From Agarophyton chilense (Eukaryota > Rhodophyta > Florideophyceae > Gracilariales > Gracilariaceae), in the NCBI GenBank assembly GCA_030374765.1, contig JARGXX010000010.1, forward strand, positions 248,001 through 312,000: DNA of 64,000 nucleotides, read 5' to 3'. Shown piece after piece: positions 57,803 to 64,000 of the stretch; position 1 is the first letter of the stretch, and each line of letters starts with the position of its first letter. The position numbers were made by a program, and so were the translations under genes. The notes beneath the pieces were generated by a model. The model saw nothing but the letters and a program-made list of their open reading frames with translations. It did no database searches and was not told where the DNA came from.

Positions 57803-59048
57803 GAAGAAACGGATAATAGCCAGTTGTTTGACAAAGATACTATGAAGTTGGTTGAAAGAAAGAAAGAAAGCGTTTTAGAAAGTGTTGGTTCAGAGCAGGT
57901 GGTGTAGACACTGCAGCGAATTGTTCCGCAGTGCTGAGTGTTGAAGAGGATGATAGGAGGATATGCACTCCGGACTCGCTCTTCATATTAGATGACAATT
58001 CTTGGGTCAGAGTCATACAGTCTCCTACCCAGCATGCATCATAACCGAACCAATTTTTCACACCGGCATTCTTGACGTAAGCAGGAGCAGAAGAACGGCC
58101 CGAGTCAAGTAGTCATCATATTGGTCCTCCATACACTTCAACTATTCATCCATGAAACAAAGAAATCGTCCTCACACGGCTACATTTACAGGACAAAAAT
58201 AACGTGGCGGTGTTCAAGCACGTTGTTCGTTCGATGACAAATGCAATCGGGGTATTCGATCTGGGAAGTTGTTCGAGATGCATCCGTGGTGCGTTGTGCC
58301 AGTCTTGGCGACTTTTTGTGGGCCATTCGTATGGACTGTTCTTCATGAGCATGGGTCTGGCGTCAGACTTAATTGCTACCTTGGAGTTGGAAATAGGGGC
58401 TAGAGGCCGTCCCCGATCTGAAGAGCTAGTATGAGTTTGAGTGAACCATGCTGTCGAACAGCGGATACTGGTACGAAGAGGAGCTGCGAGAAATTGAACA
58501 AATGTCATGCTTCGTTTGGATGTGCTCCTTGAACGAACCATCATGGTAAGTTGTGTTGTGCAACACGTTTGCACTTTCTTTGACCAGTGGGGTGACACGG
58601 CACAAAGCTTCAATACGGGCTATTTGCATTCTGGAAAGAGTCACGCATATCCTGAAATGTGCTTCTGGTTCCTGGACTGCCCCGTTTTTTACGCTCTACA
58701 AGCATGAACGTTACGTCTATTTAGAGGGCTTCCCGCCCGTAGTCTTTATGGGTCATCCTACCACTACGAGGATGTCGACGAAAGTCTGGGTGTCAGTAGG
58801 GTAGGAACAAATACATGACGTTATAAGGCGAAGCATAGCATGAAACTGACTGTGTTGAAGCACCTGGAGGAGAATAAACTTCATGAGTTGAAGACAGGAC
58901 TCATTCAAAAAATCATGGGGTTGTCTTTGATACAACGTTATATGCTGTTTACAACAAAGAGTGGATACTCCAACGCAAGCTGGGAAGTAGCGTGTACACA
59001 CGAACGACGATACGGAATCATCGGGACGAAATAGACGAAGTAGAGCAA
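57803..59048. other. Spacer: LPMO-like promoter and ENY2 3' flank
   Basis: 1.25 kb. A GAAA repeat lies at about 57854-57870. The longest frame (minus, 58146-58613, 155 codons) has no family similarity and is overlapped by frames on the other strand. I cannot support a gene. Confidence 0.45.
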
Positions 59049-59553
59049 CTACTTGTTTGAGTCATCGGGCGTTACCCTGTTTCTTGCGAGGCTTTCCGTT
59101 GCAATATATTGCCTGGTTACATCCAAGAGCTCTTGCATCAGCTTGGAGCGCACCGATTCCGGGACAGATGCTAAACAATGAAAGAAGAGAGGGACCAATA
59201 ATATGTATCAGTGAAGAGTTTGAAAAGGGTTTTCTAGAGAATAATTACGTACCTAAGGCTTCGTTCTGTAATTGAGACGATATACGTCTCACAGTAAGTT
59301 GTTCACTCTGCGGAGTGGAAGAAGCTTCTATTTCAGAGCTGTTCTCTGAAGCAGACTTTTCATCGCGCGGCTTTGGAGAATCTAGTTGAGCGGCCTTCTC
59401 AAACAAAGTAGCTGTCCAACCAGTAGTTTCCAAATCATTTATTAACCATTCTTTGATTCGATCACGTTGTCCAGATTGTTGCATGAGTTCTAAGAGTTCG
59501 TTCGCGACTTGGTCAGGTGTCATTCTCCAATTTTCGCACGCCTCACTCTTCAT
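59049..59553 (-). CDS. ENY2/SUS1 transcription and mRNA-export factor, one intron
   Basis: 140 aa from exons 59553-59253 and 59170-59049; the 82-nt intron runs GTACGT to a T-rich tract ending TTTAG, phase 1. Helices typical of ENY2/Sus1 are visible: SGQRDRIKEWLINDLETTGW (about 26-45) in the first exon and VPESVRSKLMQELL in the second, matching the family's SGERERLKELL...CGW and VPDSVKKELL. ENY2 belongs to the SAGA deubiquitinase module and to TREX-2 at the nuclear pore, coupling transcription with export. The protein is longer than the usual ~100 aa because a Ser/Glu-rich linker of about 35 residues separates the two conserved parts. It is divergent from the ACLA gene, with 358 bp between starts. 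Confidence 0.85.
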
Positions 59554-59911
59554 GAGCTGTTCCAGCGGCTCTTAGGTGTCCAGCAGAATTCGTTACCGTG
59601 ACAGAAGCGCCCCAAAAAAGTGCTTAGAGAGGTTCGGTAGAGAACAGAGTTGTGCACTTTAGAATCACGAATATCTGGTCAGCTGTCTATCTCTAGAGTG
59701 CCTTTCGCCAAGTGGTCAAGTTTGCTCTGTTGTGCGGATTTGATTATTTCGCATTTTGAAGATCGACCGTGGCGCTCACGAAAGCCCGCTGCGGAAAGCA
59801 GCGATCAAAATCACATCGAAACCACGCATTGATTAGCGTATCGTGCGCGCTCGATCAGAACTTTGGCACCTTGGCTGCATATCCCACACTCTTTCACCTT
59901 GCCCCTCATCG
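59554..59911. promoter_or_regulatory. Short bidirectional promoter, ENY2 (-) / ACLA (+)
   Basis: 358 bp between two head-to-head start codons; both 5' UTRs and promoters must fit in it. An A-box-like GCCAAGTGGTCAAG at 59709-59722 has no downstream B box, so it is not a tRNA. Confidence 0.55.
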
Positions 59912-61270
59912 ATGGCGCGGAAAAAGATCCGAGAATACGATGGAAAGCGCTTGGTAACCCGCCGTCTCAAGAAAGCAAAGGGAATCAAACTGGGTGGCGC
60001 TGCAAAGCATACATGTTCCACTTTCATATCTGCAGCTCAGGTATCACAGGCAAAACTAAAAGCGTTTTCAGCTCCACAAGTTTTCTATGAAAATCTAGCA
60101 GAGCAGCATCCATGGTTGTTAACGTCCAAACTCGTTGTCAAACCAGACATGTTATTCGGGAAGAGAGGAAAGAATAACTTAGTGCTCCTCAATGCCGATT
60201 ATAAGGCAGCTCAAACCTTTATTAATAAGCGCATGGGAAATGAGATTGAAGTATCAGGAGTCAAGGGCGTGCTCACCACTTTTCTTATCGAAACGTTTGT
60301 ACCTCACCAGCACGAGTTTTATTTGTGCATCCAAACAGTTCGTCAAGGAGATCGACTTAGTTTTGGAGCGTGTGGAGGAGTTGATATTGAAGATAATTGG
60401 GATAAGATCAAATCGGTTATCGTTCCCTGCGGGGAACCGGAATCAGAATCGAGTATTGATCGTGAGCGACATGTGAATCCACTTCTTGAAGGTGCTAGTC
60501 TATCGGATAAGAACAAAGAAGTATTGACTGATTTTATAACTGCTTGTTTCGAAACATATGTCGAATTGGATATGACTCTGTTAGAAATGAATCCCTTCGC
60601 TATAGATGAGTCTGGCTTACCGGCAATCCTTGATTCGAGAGTCGAACTTGATTCTTACGCGGCTTTCAAAAACGCAAAGGTTTGGGGGTCAGATCTTGAA
60701 TTTCCGGAGCCGTGGGGTCGTGAGAAATGTGACGAAGAAAGAATTGTGCAAGCCATGGACGACAAATCTAGTGCTTCACTAAAACTCACTGTCCTTAATC
60801 CGAATGGAAGTATGTGGACTATGGTTGCTGGTGGCGGAGCTTCGGTCATATATGCAGATCAAGTTGTCCAACTTGGTTATGGTGATGAACTTGGTAACTA
60901 TGCCGAGTATTCTGGTAACCCAAAAGAGCAAGAAACCTACTTGTATGCCAGAACGCTTTTGGGTCTCGTCACAAGAAACGCTGATGGTGGTCGCCGCGCA
61001 TTGTTATGTGGCGGTGGCGTGGCTAACTTCAGTGATATTGCTGCCACGCTCGGTGGCTTGCAACAAGCTTTAACTGACTTTCACGGCAAGCTTCAGATGG
61101 CCAAGGTCAAGGTATTTGTCCGGCGAGGGGGGCCTAACTACAAAGCTGGCCTTCAGCTTATGAGGGATCTCGGAAAATCACTTGATATTCCTATCGAGGT
61201 TTATGGGCCTGACGCAAACATGACCCATATAGTTTCCCTTGGCATCCGATGGATCGAAGAGGGATACTAA
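59912..61270 (+). CDS. ACLA: ATP-citrate lyase subunit A (ATP-grasp/citrate-binding part)
   Basis: 452 aa, intronless. It begins MARKKIREYDGKRL, the characteristic start of plant-type ACLA and of the N-terminal half of animal ACLY. Conserved blocks include an ATP-grasp fold with FVPHQHEFYL, LLEMNPFAI, a Gly-rich VAGGGASVIY, GGGVANFSDIAAT and VFVRRGGPNYKAGL. With subunit B, not present in this window, it cleaves citrate with CoA and ATP to oxaloacetate and acetyl-CoA in the cytosol, supplying acetyl-CoA for fatty-acid elongation and sterols. An ELO elongase gene lies in the same window, but physical linkage says nothing about regulation. Separate A and B genes occur in plants, green and red algae and some fungi. 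The upstream 23 codons in frame lack conservation, so the Met at 59912 is used. Confidence 0.95.
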   Translation: MARKKIREYDGKRLVTRRLKKAKGIKLGGAAKHTCSTFISAAQVSQAKLKAFSAPQVFYENLAEQHPWLLTSKLVVKPDMLFGKRGKNNLVLLNADYKAAQTFINKRMGNEIEVSGVKGVLTTFLIETFVPHQHEFYLCIQTVRQGDRLSFGACGGVDIEDNWDKIKSVIVPCGEPESESSIDRERHVNPLLEGASLSDKNKEVLTDFITACFETYVELDMTLLEMNPFAIDESGLPAILDSRVELDSYAAFKNAKVWGSDLEFPEPWGREKCDEERIVQAMDDKSSASLKLTVLNPNGSMWTMVAGGGASVIYADQVVQLGYGDELGNYAEYSGNPKEQETYLYARTLLGLVTRNADGGRRALLCGGGVANFSDIAATLGGLQQALTDFHGKLQMAKVKVFVRRGGPNYKAGLQLMRDLGKSLDIPIEVYGPDANMTHIVSLGIRWIEEGY

Positions 61271-61354
61271 TTTGAGATGTGGAAGAAAAAACACAACAAT
61301 AAGTCCCTTCTTCTTCTGAAGAACTTGGAAGTTTGATCATTACATCAATCAAAA

Positions 61355-61657
61355 TCAGCCCTCAATCACTTCTCCTGAGGACGTGGAGGAAACCATGTGG
61401 TCGCGAAGTAAACCAACAAGATCAATAGCCTCAAGCAATCCAGTACGAATTGCGTAGTCATTGACGAAACGAATGCGCATGAACTTCGGATATAGCTTCG
61501 CCCCATACTTTTTGCCTCGTTTTAAGCGAGCCTCTTCGGCGTTTATGATACCTTCTTCGGTTTCACTTTCCTGGGTCACTTCCACCGCATTTGAGTCACC
61601 CGCTCTATCATTTATACTTGCTTTCCGCGGTTCTCGTTGGCGATGCCTCGAGGTCAT
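61355..61657 (-). CDS. Hypothetical protein, 100 aa or 3' exon of a longer gene
   Basis: I do not recognise it. From the Met at 61657 the frame codes for 100 residues: a charged, disordered first half (RHRQREPRK, then acidic), then EEARLKRGKKYGAKLYPKFMRIRFVNDY-like sequence that looks folded. The frame is open a further 66 codons upstream without an ATG, so it may be the last exon of a spliced gene. It ends 85 bp from the ACLA stop, tail-to-tail. Composition supports coding more than chance, but no function can be given. Confidence 0.4.
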   Translation of the reverse strand: MTSRHRQREPRKASINDRAGDSNAVEVTQESETEEGIINAEEARLKRGKKYGAKLYPKFMRIRFVNDYAIRTGLLEAIDLVGLLRDHMVSSTSSGEVIEG

Positions 61658-61797
61658 GATGGACCCCTTTGTCTTCGAGAAGAAGATACACAATAACGTT
61701 CGTACCAAGTACTCATGATAAACGTAGTTTGCTGCCTCAGAAAGCTTTTCGTCATTAATCTGAGGCAGCAGCACAAGAACACCATATTTTCTCGGGG

Positions 61798-62130
61798 TCA
61801 GCCGAATTTCGTGTTGCAGGGGCGACGCACAGAAGAGATACCGGGGATCAAACAAGGAGGATCGCTCCGATTTAGGGGAGTAGTTGCGTATGTGCTTTCG
61901 TTCAATTCAGGATTTCTGTCTTCGGATTGGTAGTAGGTATGAGTAAACCAGTGATTTTCTCGACCTCGACCTTGACCTCGACGTCCACATCCACCTCGAT
62001 AAGGTTGCCGAAATCCATATTCCTGATCGAGTCCATGTGGAGGAGATTCGTTATACTCTCGATAATGATTGGCCTCTTCTTCTATTGTAGACATGTGACA
62101 ATCAAGAGTCAGGCGGCGACGCCTTAGTGA
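61798..62130 (-). CDS. Possible Arg/Gly-rich coding segment
   Basis: A minus-strand open segment rich in Arg, Gly and Tyr (GRRGQGRGRENHW) with an acidic stretch before it. It may be an upstream exon of the gene ending at 61355, but I could not find a splice pair joining them in frame. Uncertain; an RNA-binding RG-type tail would be one reading. Confidence 0.25.
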   Translation of the reverse strand, partial: SLRRRRLTLDCHMSTIEEEANHYREYNESPPHGLDQEYGFRQPYRGGCGRRGQGRGRENHWFTHTYYQSEDRNPELNESTYATTPLNRSDPPCLIPGISSVRRPCNTKFG

Positions 62131-62220
62131 CATTGTTTCAAGATAGCCAGGTTTTGCCACACATTCTGGGATGTTGAAAGCGTCTCTGTAGTTGGTTTGA
62201 ATGATACTCAAAAAATGCAC

Positions 62221-63640
62221 CCTTCAAGAGTGATGTGCTAGATTTCTTTTCATAGATGTTCAGCCAGAGCAAGATGCAGCCTCAAGACGCCTACAGGTCT
62301 TATATGAAGTAGAATCACATCATGGGAGCAACAAGTTGAGACCCACAGAAACCATTTTTCGTTCTAAGCTGAACCAGAAGCTCAAGCTCTTCATCCTTCC
62401 TTGGCGGTTTTGTAAATTTCGGAAAGCTCATTATGTCTTGCACAAGAAGTCAGTGAGCATACAGTTTGCTGCGCAGATTTTTCGAACTGAGAAAAAACAA
62501 GGTGCAAAAGTATTCACTAAGAGATGCCAGTTGTGCGCGACGGGTTGGTACTTTATGAATGTCGCACGTCATTGGGGTTGTGTCCCATAGCACCTTTGAC
62601 GAGGGGGAATGGAGAAGGGAGATAATCAGTTGCGTACAATCCTTCTCGACTCGGGAAACGTCAAGTCTGTTTCAAAATCATATCCCTAATGCCATTCCAT
62701 GTGTTCCCTATACTGCACACAAATCTGTATGGCATAGTAGTTAGGCCAGTTTCGGTCATACCTGAAACAAATTACATGTCGCTCCAACTGAGATTTAGCC
62801 CAATCGGTCCAACAAGTTGCAGGATCTTTCGTTGAGGAACGTTTGAACACCAGACGGACGGACTTGACGACATCAATGTCGAAAAGGCTCAGAATTGTCC
62901 TATGATCCCTATGGTGAACACATGGTGTTTCACACAAGCCGTCCGTCTACAATGGACGACAGGCGCAATTTTTTACCGAAAAACATACACATCACTCAAC
63001 ACGCCCTCTTTGAGAGGGTTGCTGATTTGCTTTACCTTTAGAGGATAAATGGGGCATTGTTCTACCTACCGAGATAGAATTTTCATCTCCAATTTGTAGT
63101 ACTCCTTCATCGTTACCACCACTGTCGCGAGCAATCAGAGCATGTGTATGTCTCGTTATGAGCTCCTTGGCGGAATGAAAAACCGTCCAATAGCTTTTTC
63201 CGAGCTCAGGGTACATATGCATGCACAATGATATAAAACAGAGACAAAAGCAGTATGAAGTTAACTGCCCTTCCATTCTTCTTTATGCTGACCACAAAGT
63301 GCAAAATACTGCACTACCGTTCTCTGATTCAGCTTATGACCTGCAAAAGACATCCGAAGACAAGTTCCATCTGTAAAATTGAAAAAAACGAGCCGATTCC
63401 GTTTCCGTCTTTGAGCCAATGCAATAAACCTTCGTCCTTCGCCGCTCTCAACCTCGAAGTCATTGTTTGCTTCTATCTCAACAGAATTGGATTGGATTTT
63501 CTCGGTGTCACTCAGCAGCTCTGGTGATATATCCAACGTAACACCGCGGTAGATTGTACTTTAATCACGCCGTTCCGATAACTTTCTAAAGATGGAAATG
63601 CTTCAGAAGAATCCAGAAGCTTTTTCCTTTCCAAAATCCT
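62221..63640. other. Unresolved region, possible short exons on the minus strand
   Basis: Several minus-strand frames (62686-62937, 62992-63276, 63261-63536) have protein-like composition but no family match, and most begin on non-ATG codons, as interior exons would. No tRNA or repeat was recognised. Confidence 0.35.
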
Positions 63641-64000
63641 TCATGCAATGAACGCGTTGATGGTTACAGTTTTGAGACACTGAGAGACATGCTTTTGCTC
63701 CCACTTCAGGTGTGATGTTGATGATCTGAGAAATGCACGTTGTTCGGTAGCACCATCCACACCCTCTTTAGATTTGCAGTACATGGTTTGAGTTGCGTGC
63801 TTGAAAAGTTTCAATGGAACAAAGGACCCCATTTCTCTTACGTAGTTGTCAAGAACCTGCCAGGATTTATGACGCAATCGAGGCGTCTCAACCAACTCTC
63901 TGTCCACGAAGGCCGGAAATGTACTACTCTCCTCATAAGCCCATTTCACAAGCTGGGATACAGCCTCTGTTAGAACTGTTTGAATAAATCCAAAATACTT
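63641..64000 (-). CDS. Hypothetical protein, C-terminal part (5' beyond window)
   Basis: The minus frame is open from the window edge at 64000 to a stop at 63641, 119 codons, with no in-frame ATG needed at its start. Composition is balanced and protein-like (a SWQVLDNYVREMGSFVPL helix, several Trp and Cys). I do not recognise the family. It may be the 3' end of a gene lying to the right, or one exon of a gene continuing leftwards. Confidence 0.4.
   Translation of the reverse strand, partial: KYFGFIQTVLTEAVSQLVKWAYEESSTFPAFVDRELVETPRLRHKSWQVLDNYVREMGSFVPLKLFKHATQTMYCKSKEGVDGATEQRAFLRSSTSHLKWEQKHVSQCLKTVTINAFIA

Noticed and set aside
58146-58613. 155-codon minus frame between the LPMO-like and ENY2 genes
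   Set aside because: Frames overlap on both strands and there is no recognisable domain; insufficient support.
59697-59775. tRNA-like A box (GCCAAGTGGTCAAG) upstream of ACLA
   Set aside because: No B box, no pairing acceptor stem and no anticodon arm of the right geometry follow it; it lies in the ENY2/ACLA promoter.

Overview
This is a eukaryotic nuclear window, most likely from an intron-poor alga of the red or wider archaeplastid kind. The reasons are long uninterrupted reading frames (a 6.2 kb nucleoporin without an intron), an ATP-citrate lyase subunit A encoded as a separate gene, a TDY-type MAP kinase, a MAP-kinase phosphatase with a plant-MKP1-like gelsolin segment, and a large nest of Ty1/copia and Ty3/gypsy relics. 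No species can be named from the sequence alone. Three genes show clear introns: a DDX5/DBP2-type helicase (639 nt), a secreted LPMO-like protein (102 nt) and ENY2 (82 nt).

Layout. 0-13 kb: the 3' part of an unidentified acidic, phospho-motif-rich protein (+), then a Nup205/Nup192-type scaffold nucleoporin (-) and a DHX33-type RNA helicase (-). 13-37 kb: a repeat island without recognisable host genes. It holds a 3' fragment and a longer copy of one Ty3/gypsy chromodomain family (three 447-448 bp LTRs), a decayed copia relic at 17.8-21.6 kb, a short copia RT fragment at 22.7-23.1 kb, a second copia relic at 29.8-32.5 kb, and a better preserved small copia element at 32,522-36,151. This last element has 88-bp terminal repeats and a 5-bp target duplication, and it is inserted in the second relic. 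37-64 kb: a dense host gene run: MLH3-like (-), SDHAF4 (+), CCT1/TCP-1 alpha (-), ELO fatty-acid elongase (+), DDX5/DBP2-like helicase (-), SWC4/DMAP1 (+), TDY MAPK (-), VPS4 (-), MKP1-like phosphatase (-), LPMO-like secreted protein (-), ENY2/SUS1 (-), ACLA (+), and a poorly resolved minus-strand region at the right edge.

The host genes are mostly housekeeping: nuclear pore, rRNA/mRNA helicases, mismatch repair or recombination, chaperonin, SDH assembly, ER lipid elongation, chromatin (SWR1/NuA4 and SAGA/TREX-2), ESCRT recycling and cytosolic acetyl-CoA supply. Several pairs share short divergent promoters (ENY2/ACLA, DDX5/SWC4, TCP1/ELO) or end tail-to-tail (SDHAF4/TCP1, 61 bp apart).

The most interesting signals are: (1) a gypsy family carrying a conserved open reading frame antisense to pol, between the chromodomain and the 3' LTR, with tRNA-like A/B-box sequences in the LTR pointing the same way; (2) an MLH3-like protein whose endonuclease half is intact but whose ATPase motifs are degenerate; (3) a single long intron in the DBP2-like gene at helicase motif V, a place where yeast DBP2 genes are known to carry an autoregulatory intron; (4) a secreted protein with a candidate histidine-brace N-terminus.
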